From: an uncultured Eubacteriales bacterium
GTDB taxonomy: Bacteria; Bacillota; Clostridia; Lachnospirales; Lachnospiraceae
NCBI GenBank assembly: GCA_949284175.1
Contig: CASDVE010000001.1
Location: 186,001 to 250,000, forward strand
Direction: 5' to 3'
Length of the DNA stretch: 64,000 nt
Of this stretch, positions 10,144-18,867 are shown piece after piece. The position numbers and the translations under genes were made by a program. Numbering within the stretch: the stretch's first letter is position 1; the number at the start of each line of letters is the position of its first letter. The notes under the pieces are model-generated. The model did not search any database. It had not been told where the DNA came from and saw nothing but the letters and a program-made list of their open reading frames with translations.

Positions 10144-10719
10144 TTATAAATCCTCTATATTAATCAATTTCTTTTTATTTACTTCTTTTTTAGGAATTAT
10201 TTTCACCACTTTGCTTTTAAACAATCCCTGTTTTAGTTTTTTACTGTTTATATCATTCACTACTTCAACCCTTTTGAAATAACTTATGGCTTGATCAATT
10301 ACCCTTGGAATAATTCCTGCCACGTCGTTTCCTCTAATTGGGTTCTCCTCTAAATCATAAAACCAGTACAAAGCTTTTTGCATATCACTATAGTCTAATC
10401 TGTACTTATCGTGATAATCTTTTATTTGTACATAGGTCTTTACTGGTATTTCTCCTTGAATGAGAGATCTTATATAATTAAATAACTCTTGTTTCTTTTT
10501 ATATTCTTCTTCACTCAAGCCTTCTTTTAACTCTGTTATTTTTTTCTTTGTTGACTTATTTGAACTTTTTGAGGATAGTTTTTCCTCTTTTTCTTTTGTA
10601 GATATGCCAATAGCAGCACTAAAGCATCGCCTATGAACGTATCTATTACTTTTATAGGGGATTTGTTCCTCGCTATCAGCGAAGAACTCTCCACATAAAG
10701 GGCACTTTCTTTTACCCAT
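10144..10719 (-). CDS. Zinc-finger protein upstream of DnaB (helicase-loader candidate)
   Basis: 191 aa. The N-terminus KRKCPLCGEFF plus VHRRCFSAA is a CxxC...HxxC zinc site. A Lys/Ser linker is followed by a helical segment (YVQIKDYHDKYRLDYSDMQ, ALYWFYDLEENP). Its stop abuts the proposed helicase start, implying coupling. The position suggests a role in helicase loading or primosome assembly, but no known loader family is recognised. Confidence 0.6.
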   Translation of the reverse strand: MGKRKCPLCGEFFADSEEQIPYKSNRYVHRRCFSAAIGISTKEKEEKLSSKSSNKSTKKKITELKEGLSEEEYKKKQELFNYIRSLIQGEIPVKTYVQIKDYHDKYRLDYSDMQKALYWFYDLEENPIRGNDVAGIIPRVIDQAISYFKRVEVVNDINSKKLKQGLFKSKVVKIIPKKEVNKKKLINIEDL

Positions 10720-10751
10720 AATTTTCTACTCTCTTCTTTTCGTTTTTATAT

Positions 10752-11762
10752 TTAATTTTTAACTAATCCACTCTCTTGAGCTAATTCTTTTAGATCTTCA
10801 AGAATAACTTCAATTGCTTCCGTTTGTTTCTTAGTACATTCCATAACTTTTTTTCCTGGACCAAGAACATTTTCTACAATTTCTGTCATTTGCTCAATAA
10901 GACCTGCTTCAGCTAAAATACCTCCATACTTTGCAACTTCTTCCATCAATTCCTCATATGAAGCTTTTTTAGATGTATTTCTTTCTAATTGCTCTGCATA
11001 GGATACAGCTTTGATTCCAGTCTCATCAGCTTCTAATCGAATTGCTTCTGCTAATGCTGCTTCTAATTTTTCTGCTGTAAATTCAGGAATTTCAGTTACA
11101 ATCTTAGTAAATCTACATCTAGCGAAATATTCATTTGTTTGAGCTAAATGAGCTGTTGATTTAATTACTTTACCCTTTTCGTCAACTCCTGCTGGTGTTA
11201 GATAACAAACCACATCACAGTTATCAATAATTGGATTAAGGCAACGTTTGTCACCTTTTGGTAAAGTATACCCATCTTTCTCATCTTTGTGTGCAATAAA
11301 TACAACTGTATAACCTGAGCCTACAAGTTTATTGATTTCACGCCAATATTCTTGTTCATACATCTGATAAAGGTTTACTTTACTATTTTCATTCGCTCCC
11401 AATGAAAGCGCTCCACCACCGTGCGTTGCACATACATAGTCTTTACAAAATACAGATGAAGCATATACTTCATCAATGACAATTGTAGAATAAATAGCTT
11501 TAGCCTTATCAACAGTATTTTTGCTTGTAAACTGTTTTACAACTTTTTTAAAATCACCCCATGAAGAGATTTTATTATATTTAATACCTGCAATTGCATT
11601 TAATCCCATTTCACAAGCCATAACATATGCCTGTTTACTACCAATGCGAACCCCTTGGAAAGTTTTCCCTGTATTATTTGTTCCATACAGCATAATAACT
11701 TTTCCTTCTGTTCCTTCAGCTACAACTGACTCTTGTGGATTGAAAATATCAATTTCAGCCAT
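10752..11762 (-). CDS. Sak4-like RecA-fold ATPase (phage nucleotide-binding protein)
   Basis: 336 aa. Walker A is YGTNNTGKT near residues 26-34, Walker B is TIVIDEVY, and the strand VVFIAHKDEK follows. This is the AAA_24/Sak4 type of phage ATPase, which works in single-strand annealing recombination with a phage SSB. The gene overlaps by one base the gene for the candidate SSB (11762). The C-terminal third is helical and acidic. Confidence 0.75.
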   Translation of the reverse strand: MAEIDIFNPQESVVAEGTEGKVIMLYGTNNTGKTFQGVRIGSKQAYVMACEMGLNAIAGIKYNKISSWGDFKKVVKQFTSKNTVDKAKAIYSTIVIDEVYASSVFCKDYVCATHGGGALSLGANENSKVNLYQMYEQEYWREINKLVGSGYTVVFIAHKDEKDGYTLPKGDKRCLNPIIDNCDVVCYLTPAGVDEKGKVIKSTAHLAQTNEYFARCRFTKIVTEIPEFTAEKLEAALAEAIRLEADETGIKAVSYAEQLERNTSKKASYEELMEEVAKYGGILAEAGLIEQMTEIVENVLGPGKKVMECTKKQTEAIEVILEDLKELAQESGLVKN

Positions 11763-12667
11763 TAGATATTAAGCCCCCTTCCAAATGTACGACCACTTGT
11801 ATTGGTCACCTGAGATGGTGATTGAGTAGATGGTTTATTTTTAGTTTCTTCTTTCATTGCTGCAATAGCACTTTCTCTAATAACTAAAGCATTGCGAATA
11901 GCTTCTGGATTGAATCCTCTTTCTTCGTCTTCAACAGGATTTCCACCTGTAATAATTAACTCATTGACAGTTTTCTTACTTTCTTTTATACGAGACTTAC
12001 CAAACTGTCTTTCAACTTCAACTTCTGTAACTTGTACGTTATGTACGATTTCTCCATCAAAATATGCTGTACTATTCACATTAAAAACGCTTGTAAAAGT
12101 GTCTGCCAATTCAGCTTCAACAATTAAAGTCATTGGTTCAATTTTACATTTTGAATATTCTTGTGGAACAAATACATCAACTAACAATCTTCCTGTTTCT
12201 TCCTGTTCTTTTATTTCAGGACGAATTGCTTTGATCCAGCATTTCCAATCTGTAAAAATAGCATGCGGTTTATATTCTCCAGTAACTCGATTGAAAAAGT
12301 TACTTCTATATCTTGTATTTGTTGCTAAACCGTTTTGACCATAAAAGGTGCTTGGTGCAGCCTGTCCATTGCTGATCGAAATTTTTGTAGCTTGTTCTTT
12401 TCCAACATCAGCAACAGACTTATATTCATCCATAATCGTTAAAAGACTTTTATAGATTTTATTTTCTGTTCCACTCTTAGTAAACTCATTTGCATACGCT
12501 TCAACTTTAACAACATTTAATCCTTCTTCATCTGTCTGAATTGAAAGACTTCCTCTAATTGTGTTTTTCCCATCTTTGTTTACTAACTCTAAATTCTTTT
12601 CAACTAGGATTCCTTCTAATTCGATTCCTAATTCAACTGACTGTAATACTGTACTATTTTCTGCCAT
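11762..12667 (-). CDS. Probable single-stranded DNA-binding protein
   Basis: 301 aa. Strand-rich N-terminal two thirds (GIELEGILVEKN, IRGSLSIQTDE, VVKVEAYANEF) compatible with an OB fold. The C-terminal tail is low complexity and ends GRTFGRGLNI, not with the acidic tip of bacterial SSB. It is translationally joined to the Sak4-like ATPase, the usual place for a phage SSB partner. Assigned by context and composition, not by motif. Confidence 0.45.
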   Translation of the reverse strand: MAENSTVLQSVELGIELEGILVEKNLELVNKDGKNTIRGSLSIQTDEEGLNVVKVEAYANEFTKSGTENKIYKSLLTIMDEYKSVADVGKEQATKISISNGQAAPSTFYGQNGLATNTRYRSNFFNRVTGEYKPHAIFTDWKCWIKAIRPEIKEQEETGRLLVDVFVPQEYSKCKIEPMTLIVEAELADTFTSVFNVNSTAYFDGEIVHNVQVTEVEVERQFGKSRIKESKKTVNELIITGGNPVEDEERGFNPEAIRNALVIRESAIAAMKEETKNKPSTQSPSQVTNTSGRTFGRGLNI

Positions 12668-12740
12668 TAAAAATTATTTTTCTCTTCTTTTCTGTTATTT
12701 TTACTATTTACTCTTTCTTATTTTCTTTCTCTTCTATTTT

Positions 12741-12950
12741 TTAATATTTATAGTATTTATCATCTGTATTTACATACAGAAATTTATCTAAAAATTGATT
12801 TTTTATATCTATTGAAGTAATATTACTTAGGCAACATGGACTTTTAAAATAAGGTATTCCTGTGTTCGTCTTAATCTTTACTTTTTCATTAGAAGTAAAG
12901 ACACTTCCACATTTCAGACATTGATATTTATTTTCTGATTGCTCCATCAA
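12741..12950 (-). CDS. Small zinc-ribbon protein
   Basis: 69 aa with YQCLKCGSVF and later KSPCCLSN, a two-knuckle zinc ribbon. ATG 12950 overlaps the end of the RNA ligase gene by 23 nt, so it is probably co-translated with it. Function unknown. Confidence 0.7.
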   Translation of the reverse strand: MMEQSENKYQCLKCGSVFTSNEKVKIKTNTGIPYFKSPCCLSNITSIDIKNQFLDKFLYVNTDDKYYKY

Positions 12951-14265
12951 TTAAACCAACCTCTTGTTCTTCTTCAATGTCAGGAACAGTTGCAGTATCT
13001 TTAATGATACCTTCTAATACCTTAAAGCTAAAATTCTTCTCCTTGAATGCTGTAAACTTATCTCTATTTTCAATTCGAACAACAACTCCTTCTCTAATAT
13101 GACTCTTGCCAATAGGATCTGGCCCATCATAGTATTTATGGACTCTTTCTAATAAATCATCCCATGTTGTATATTCAAATTCTTCAAATAAAGGCACTGC
13201 CTTAACCCCCATTTGTTCACATCTTAGGCGCATTAACCAATCAGGATATTCAATAACAAATCCATCTTCATTCATAAGTGTCATTCTGTAAACATAGCAA
13301 TCATTTTCACCTTTCTTTTGTCCGTATGTAAACTCAGTTTTATCTCCATACTGTTTTACAAACTCTTTCCCTAGTTTTTTATTATCTAAACTAGAAGCCA
13401 TAATAGGAGTCTTTTCATCAATCCATCCAACGCATTCAAAGTATACCGTTTCACCTTTTTGTAATTTACTTTCAAATAATTTATGGTATTTTTTACGAAA
13501 GGCATTTGTTCCATAGAAACCTCCACTTTTATCACAATCTTCGATTATGACTCTCCTAGAACCCGAAATCATATTCCACTTCACATTATACTTATTCTTA
13601 CTAAATAATCGTTTGAACCATTTTTTATCCTCTTTTACTAATGTAAATGACTCTCGACATGAAGTTCCATGCATCTTTAAAGTGATATTACACTTATCCC
13701 CTTCTTTAAAAGCACTCTGATTATAAAGAAGTTGTTTTGTATCAATGTGCTCTTTAAATAATGGATATTTTGATTTCAAGTCTACTTTTAGTTTTTTTCT
13801 ATTCTTCTTTCCCTTTTTATCGTTTCTTCCATTACTATCATTATTACTTCGTATCTTTGTATTATTAGGAATATACTTTTCACAAATAACTTTCCCACCT
13901 AATACGTCAATTGTATCACCTATATTGAGTTTACTAATGTCTGTAAAATCTTTCAGTGCTTCAATAGGTAATACCAAACCATCAGATTCTTCACCTCTTA
14001 ATCTGATAGCTTTAATATTTCGTTTGATTGGGTCAATATAACCGCCAATATTTTTACCATTCTCATCTTTCTTTATAAGAAGATTATTTGATTCAGCGAA
14101 TTCTTTGCCCAATTTTCCATCTACTGGAAAATAAATAATTTTTTGCCCTTCCTTATAACTAAGATCCACAACAACTGAATTACTGAATACTTCAGCACAC
14201 AGGAGCTTATCTGCATTATTGTGTTTTCGGACATTCTTCAGCTCTGCTATGTAAGCACAATACAA
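12928..14265 (-). CDS. RNA ligase, Rnl5/DraRnl-like
   Basis: 445 aa ATP-dependent RNA ligase. The N-terminal ~130 residues (AYIAELKNVRKHNNADKLL) form the OB-like domain that distinguishes the Deinococcus DraRnl (Rnl5) type. The nucleotidyltransferase domain carries motif I LKMHGTS, with the lysine to be adenylylated at about residue 197; later motifs include YFECVGW and EGVVVRIE. Such enzymes seal 3'-OH/5'-phosphate RNA breaks. The next gene upstream encodes an end-healing kinase-HD protein and a Ro60 homologue is 3 kb away, so the context is RNA repair. All core motifs appear intact. Confidence 0.88.
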   Translation of the reverse strand: MYCAYIAELKNVRKHNNADKLLCAEVFSNSVVVDLSYKEGQKIIYFPVDGKLGKEFAESNNLLIKKDENGKNIGGYIDPIKRNIKAIRLRGEESDGLVLPIEALKDFTDISKLNIGDTIDVLGGKVICEKYIPNNTKIRSNNDSNGRNDKKGKKNRKKLKVDLKSKYPLFKEHIDTKQLLYNQSAFKEGDKCNITLKMHGTSCRESFTLVKEDKKWFKRLFSKNKYNVKWNMISGSRRVIIEDCDKSGGFYGTNAFRKKYHKLFESKLQKGETVYFECVGWIDEKTPIMASSLDNKKLGKEFVKQYGDKTEFTYGQKKGENDCYVYRMTLMNEDGFVIEYPDWLMRLRCEQMGVKAVPLFEEFEYTTWDDLLERVHKYYDGPDPIGKSHIREGVVVRIENRDKFTAFKEKNFSFKVLEGIIKDTATVPDIEEEQEVGLIDGAIRK

Positions 14266-14331
14266 ATGCTATACAACTACTCCTTTTTTCATTTACAATT
14301 TCTCCTTTTGATAATTAATAATTAGTAAATA

Positions 14332-15312
14332 TTATCTTGCTAGTATGTCATAATAATGCATCTCTTCAATATCATTTACCAAATCTTTACCAAGAAATCT
14401 CTCAAATTTTCTTCTTGATTTCATTTGGTTTACAGAATTTTCTATTTGAAAGCCTATCATATGATAGTTAATGAGATTAAGTAGCTTTATCTCACAACAA
14501 TTTTCATAAAAATCACTAGAAATAAACATACTTTCTGTAATGGCTTCAAAATTGAATTGAAACAAGTTCATTGCAAGATATGCTGATACATTTTCATGCC
14601 CGTAATAATGAGCAACACCATTATCATCAAATTCTTTACAAAATTCTTTACCAATATCATGTAAAAGTAAGGCTCTATAAATAGAATCTGACATAACTCT
14701 CTCCGAATGTAACTCTTTATACATACTAGCTGCAATTAGACAATGTGTCCCAATGGTAAGAGTGTGATGTGGATTATCTTGCGGGATTTCTGCTAAATGC
14801 ATAAGGAATTTCCAAATATTCTTCCATGCATTATTTCTTTTACTACTCTCTTCTTCATTATTCCCTACCACTTTAATCACATCCCAGCCTTCATTTTTAA
14901 GAGGAAACTGAAAGTTCTTAACCATTCTCACAATTACCTCGTTAGGAACTGATTTGTCTCTTTTTCTGTTTCTTTCAAAACAGTCATCGAGTGTAGTGTT
15001 CATAACTACCACAATCTTTTTCACATCAACTATTTTTTCTATGCTATTAAGGAAAGACCTTCTACGTTTTGATGAAAGATTTGTGGCATCATAAATAACA
15101 CTTTTTCCACTTTCTATGTCTGTTTTGATACGTCTATGTAAAATATCAAAACATTTAATATTGTCTTGTTTTGTATTTTCAAATCCAAACTCTTCTCTAA
15201 TTGAATCGGAAGAGTGAATTCTATATCCCTTATCATCTAATTTTTCAGCATATGTAGATTTACCAGAGGCGGGTAAACCTACCATCATTACTAATTCTGG
15301 CAAATCTATCAC
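14332..15312 (-). CDS. Polynucleotide kinase fused to an HD phosphohydrolase
   Basis: 326 aa. The N-terminal P-loop kinase shows GLPASGKST at residues 12-20, and SVIYDATNLSSKRRR is typical of T4 Pnk-like kinases. The C-terminal HD domain shows HTLTIGTH, LLLHDIGK (HD at 218-219) and YYGHEN. Known HD-Pnk enzymes of bacterial RNA repair remove 2',3'-cyclic phosphate and phosphorylate 5'-OH ends, usually with the HD domain first; here the order is kinase then HD. It would prepare cleaved RNA for the ligase encoded next to it. Confidence 0.85.
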   Translation of the reverse strand: MIDLPELVMMVGLPASGKSTYAEKLDDKGYRIHSSDSIREEFGFENTKQDNIKCFDILHRRIKTDIESGKSVIYDATNLSSKRRRSFLNSIEKIVDVKKIVVVMNTTLDDCFERNRKRDKSVPNEVIVRMVKNFQFPLKNEGWDVIKVVGNNEEESSKRNNAWKNIWKFLMHLAEIPQDNPHHTLTIGTHCLIAASMYKELHSERVMSDSIYRALLLHDIGKEFCKEFDDNGVAHYYGHENVSAYLAMNLFQFNFEAITESMFISSDFYENCCEIKLLNLINYHMIGFQIENSVNQMKSRRKFERFLGKDLVNDIEEMHYYDILAR

Positions 15313-15343
15313 CTATACCTTTCTATCTTTTTATCTTCTTGAA

Positions 15344-16315
15344 TTATTTCCCATCATTAGATGTTGAGATAATTTTTGTTGTTCCGATCTGCTGAGCTGT
15401 TGTTGTAGCAAGCTCATTCATCTTTCTGTATGCTTCATCAAGTTTTTCCGCATATGACTTAGCCTCTACATCTTTTTCAGCTAACCTCTGTTCTAACTGC
15501 TGAATTGTAGCATCACTCATAGCTTTCTGATGTTCATTCTCTTTTTCTAAAGCTTTCTTTTCAAAAGCGTACTCTCTTCCAGCTTTTTCTTTTCCTTCTT
15601 TAATACCTCGCTGATACTCACAATCTTTTTCGGCTTCGAGAGATATGATATTTTCATGCAACATTTCATTTGCTTCTTCTAATCCTTGAATATAATCTTC
15701 CTGATCTTGAATTTCTTTTTCTCTAGCTGCTAATTCTGCTTCTCTTTTTGTTTTCTTTTCTTCCCATTTATCATCTAATTCTTTATGAGCACGATTTAAA
15801 TTATACTGATACTCTTCTTCTTCTCTTTTGCGTTGTTTATCTAACTCCGTTTTTGCGTCTTCTAATTGAGTTTTATATTCTACTTCTTTTTTCTTAGCAA
15901 GAGATTTAGCTTCCTCTAATTCTTCTGCAATTTTAGCTTTCTCAGCAGCTAACTCGCTTCTCATTTCTTCTACCATTTTTGTATGATTTTCTTTTAATTC
16001 TTTTTCTTTCATGTTGTATGTGTTAAGCATTTCTGCAAAAGAGAATACAACATTCTCTGTTTCCATCAACTCATTTAATTCTTTCTCTTTTAAATCAATT
16101 GCTTCTTTTAAATCCTTATATTTTTGTACAAATTCAGGATTTAAAAAATTATCTGAAATTGCTGCCTCTGCATTCTTTAACACACTTTCCAGTCTTACTT
16201 TTTCAGCTTCAGCTTTTGGATCAAAATCCACTTTGTTGTTTAATGCTTTCTCTTTCATTTCTACATAAGCATCAAAAATTTGTTGTTTTGTACTTTTCAT
16301 GGTCACTTCTGACAT
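15344..16315 (-). CDS. Long coiled-coil protein
   Basis: 323 aa, almost entirely Glu/Lys/Ala-rich helix from about residue 85 to 300 (KIAEELEEAKSLAKKKEV and similar heptads). No enzyme motif, signal peptide or membrane segment. It lies between the kinase-HD gene and the putative RelE-fold gene in the RNA-repair island and may act as a scaffold (inference). Confidence 0.75.
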   Translation of the reverse strand: MSEVTMKSTKQQIFDAYVEMKEKALNNKVDFDPKAEAEKVRLESVLKNAEAAISDNFLNPEFVQKYKDLKEAIDLKEKELNELMETENVVFSFAEMLNTYNMKEKELKENHTKMVEEMRSELAAEKAKIAEELEEAKSLAKKKEVEYKTQLEDAKTELDKQRKREEEEYQYNLNRAHKELDDKWEEKKTKREAELAAREKEIQDQEDYIQGLEEANEMLHENIISLEAEKDCEYQRGIKEGKEKAGREYAFEKKALEKENEHQKAMSDATIQQLEQRLAEKDVEAKSYAEKLDEAYRKMNELATTTAQQIGTTKIISTSNDGK

Positions 16316-16352
16316 TTTTATTCTCCTTTTATATCATATATTTATTTAAGTG

Positions 16353-16928
16353 TTAAAACTCCTTTTTACAAATAAGAGAAGCTACACTATCTTTCAAATT
16401 ATCTTCATACTGAACTTTTTTTATCATCAGAGATTTTTTAGTATCTCGATAATTTTTTTCTAATTCTTCAAGATTTTTAATCTCTGTTTTCTTTTTATTA
16501 ATCATAGAAACAACATCTTGAATTTGCTCTTCAAGATAGTCTTCTTCTTTCCGCATTTCTTCTTCAGCAGCTAAAAGACAATGTTTCATTTCATCAATTT
16601 TTTCTTTGGATTTTTTAATAAAAGTTTTATTAAACTCTTCTCCTAATCCTAAATCTATTTTATATAAAGTAATCACTTTTCTTTTACTTTTGTCTAAGAT
16701 GATTACCCATGTGCCATTTAAAATAAAATATGTAGAATTCTTTTCTTTTAAATTACCAAAATAAATCTCTTCTCCATATTCTACCATTTTAGAAATATCG
16801 CTTTTAATCTTTTCCTCTTCTTCCAAAACATAAATATTTATGTCTCGCACTTCTTGTTTTCCCATTATTCTTTCAGCATACCGTTCTTTTGCGTGCTGTG
16901 TGATAATGAGTTCTTCAATTTCAGCCAT
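16353..16928 (-). CDS. Putative RelE/BECR-fold protein with coiled-coil tail
   Basis: 191 aa. The N-terminal 90 residues read IITQHAKERYAERIMG, then strands YFILNGTWVIILDKS and RKVITLYKID. The pattern 'T.HA..R..ER ... W..VLD.....I.TLYK' resembles small BECR-fold (RelE/DUF4258-like) proteins that often cleave RNA. The remaining ~100 residues are a charged coiled coil. It follows the Y RNA and element A, so an RNase role in the same pathway is possible but unproven. Confidence 0.5.
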   Translation of the reverse strand: MAEIEELIITQHAKERYAERIMGKQEVRDINIYVLEEEEKIKSDISKMVEYGEEIYFGNLKEKNSTYFILNGTWVIILDKSKRKVITLYKIDLGLGEEFNKTFIKKSKEKIDEMKHCLLAAEEEMRKEEDYLEEQIQDVVSMINKKKTEIKNLEELEKNYRDTKKSLMIKKVQYEDNLKDSVASLICKKEF

Positions 16929-16964
16929 TTTATGCCCTTTCTTTATTATTTTCTATTGATTATT

Positions 16965-17117
16965 TTGGAATTTAAACGAGAATTTTAGCTTGGAGTTTTA
17001 TATTAATTAAACATTTTGAATATAAAATTGATTTGGAGGTTTAGCACTAATAATGATTTATTTGAGAAGTAACTCCAAGCTCTGCTTCGTATTGAATTTA
17101 TAGAATTTAACTGAGAA
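16965..17117 (-). ncRNA. Structured RNA element, copy A (downstream of the TROVE gene)
   Basis: A roughly 150-nt ORF-free element. Perfect 11-bp stem AGCTTGGAGTT/AACTCCAAGCT (16987-16997 with 17071-17081), a nested AT-rich stem (TTTTATATT/AATATAAAA), and an outer ACGA/TCGT helix (16976-16979 with 17087-17090) separated from the main stem by an asymmetric internal loop. A second copy with different stem bases lies at 18868-18995. Differences keep pairing as G-U only if the RNA is read from the minus strand. It follows the Y-RNA-like element; possibly another Ro60 ligand. Confidence 0.6.
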
Positions 17118-17122
17118 TTATT

Positions 17123-17232
17123 TAAATTAGTATTTTTACCGCTCTATCCATCTGAGCTACTCTCCTATTCCCATATAGGAGAGATAAGACTCGAACCTAC
17201 GACCTGTGGCCCTAAGCGAAGTATCTAATTTA
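17123..17232 (-). ncRNA. Y RNA (YrlA-like), circularly permuted tRNA mimic
   Basis: About 110 nt beginning 18 nt after the TROVE stop. Read on the minus strand: a T-arm with loop TTCGAGT, then the 3' acceptor-like strand CTCTCCT, a short loop (ATATGGGAAT), the 5' acceptor-like strand AGGAGAG (perfect 7 bp), TA, and a D-arm GCTC-loop-GAGC. The tRNA halves are therefore in reverse order with the acceptor closed by a loop, and no anticodon arm. The two ends pair over 8 bp (TAAATTAG, 17225-17232, with CTAATTTA, 17123-17130). Bacterial Y RNAs such as Salmonella YrlA have this plan: an end stem bound by Ro60 plus a tRNA-like domain. Confidence 0.8.
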
Positions 17233-17250
17233 GCTGCTTCAGACATAATT

Positions 17251-18828
17251 TTAAATATTTAATTTTATTTTTTCTTTTTCAAACTGATCCCACAATTTAT
17301 TCATCATATTGGCATAAATAATTTCTTTTCCTGTCCAACCATATAAAATATTAGTTCTATATGTGTTTTCAGGTATTACCACATTGTCATAGACTGCCGT
17401 TTGAACTGAATGAACATTTACAAAAGGATTGACTTTTTCTCTATATTCTTGTATTAATTGAAATACATTAATATATCCATGACTAGTAGAATACTTTTGA
17501 TACTCTCTTTCTTGAGTGGATGTTCCATATAGTTCAGCATGTCCTGCTTGTTGATCTGAAAAAATAAAAATATTATCCCAATGCTCTTGGTTACTGATAG
17601 CATTTTTAAAAAACTCCCAAATACCACCTTTAGTATCTCCACCAACATCATAATATTTATCTTCTGAAATTTTTTGAGATTGTTCTAGTATTCCTTGTCT
17701 TTCTGTGATAGGATATACGTCCAATTTATTACCAAATTTCCCAACATATCCTTCTTCTGAACAACATGCTGCAATAACAGATGATAAATTATCGATCTCA
17801 GCTATTCTCACAGAACCGTATTCTGTTGTAATAGTTCCCCAGGCACTGCCTGAATTATCAGATAAGCATATCGTCTTCCCTTTCAACTTAGGAAAATTAT
17901 CTACTGCAATGTCCACACACTCTTCCAATGCTTTAATTAGAACAGGTTTATGATGGCAATTAGAATTATTAATGGATTTTAATGCAGAGTAATACCTAAA
18001 AGGAAACTGTTTTCCATTTTTAACTCCTGCTTTTAACTCTTCTACAACCTTTTTACATAGCTCTAAATCATCAATTTCTTCAAAGATACATCTTAAATTT
18101 TTCAGCAAAGCCATATGTCCTATTTTTATTTTATTTAGTATATATGTCCATGTTTTTCCATCTGAACGAAGATTCTCCCATGTCATATCACTTTCTTCAA
18201 TTTCAACTGACCCATTTTTCATCAGTTCATCCAATACTTTTGAATGAGCATGTGTGATACGAACTGCATTGATGATTCCAATACTTTTATTTTTGTATTT
18301 AGCAATTTCTTTTTTAGTTAAACTATTTAATTTACTGGCTATGCCTCTTTTTAAGATACTTGGCATTTTTTCTTTTCCGTTTTGTATAGAAATATAGTAT
18401 TCCGTTTGAATAGCTGGTTCATCACCTCTCAGCATAACCTGTTTTTCTATTTCTTTAAATAGTTTATGATTTTTTTTAGTAAATTCAATTCTTCTTGGAT
18501 GAATTGAGGCTCTAACCATAATTACTTGCGGAGTTAGTCGCATAAAAAATTCTCTTCTTAAAATGACCGCCCATTCCAATGTAGCCCTAAAATCATAGCT
18601 CAATGCCTCGTCAATGCATTCTTCCATAATTTCAGTTGTGGTTTTTTCTCTAAATTCATCCCCAAGAATACTATGCTGAATATACTTATTAACTCTATAT
18701 ATGCCTTCTCTTTTATTTCCTATGTAGTAATTAGCCTCTCCAAAGATTGATGATGCTGTTACCATTTTCATTGTAGTGAGCGGATTAATCATATAATTTT
18801 CTCCGTTCATAAAATTTACTACTTTCAT
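17251..18828 (-). CDS. Ro60/Rsr homologue (TROVE domain plus vWA)
   Basis: 525 aa RNA-binding ring protein. The N-terminal ~300 residues are helical TROVE repeats (TLEWAVILRREFFMRLTP, VRASIHPRR, LPSILKRG-like PSILKRGIASKLN). The C-terminal von Willebrand A domain has the MIDAS motif LSDNSGS at about 324-329 and FSDQQAG. Ro60 proteins bind Y RNAs and misfolded or damaged RNAs and can gate exonucleases. I start at ATG 18828, which follows GAGG; TTG 18840 is an in-frame extension without a site. A tRNA-like Y RNA follows and RNA ligase, kinase-HD and tRNA genes are near, as in cellular rsr-rtc loci. Confidence 0.9.
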   Translation of the reverse strand: MKVVNFMNGENYMINPLTTMKMVTASSIFGEANYYIGNKREGIYRVNKYIQHSILGDEFREKTTTEIMEECIDEALSYDFRATLEWAVILRREFFMRLTPQVIMVRASIHPRRIEFTKKNHKLFKEIEKQVMLRGDEPAIQTEYYISIQNGKEKMPSILKRGIASKLNSLTKKEIAKYKNKSIGIINAVRITHAHSKVLDELMKNGSVEIEESDMTWENLRSDGKTWTYILNKIKIGHMALLKNLRCIFEEIDDLELCKKVVEELKAGVKNGKQFPFRYYSALKSINNSNCHHKPVLIKALEECVDIAVDNFPKLKGKTICLSDNSGSAWGTITTEYGSVRIAEIDNLSSVIAACCSEEGYVGKFGNKLDVYPITERQGILEQSQKISEDKYYDVGGDTKGGIWEFFKNAISNQEHWDNIFIFSDQQAGHAELYGTSTQEREYQKYSTSHGYINVFQLIQEYREKVNPFVNVHSVQTAVYDNVVIPENTYRTNILYGWTGKEIIYANMMNKLWDQFEKEKIKLNI

Positions 18829-18867
18829 AATTATCCTCAACTTTCTTTAAAATGCTGAGTTCTTCGT

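Noticed and set aside
17123-17232. A permuted tRNA gene that matures into a functional tRNA, as in some algae
   Set aside because: The tRNA halves are in permuted order, but no anticodon stem can be formed and the flanks pair with each other as in Y RNAs. The adjacent Ro60 gene makes a tRNA-mimicking Y RNA the better explanation.
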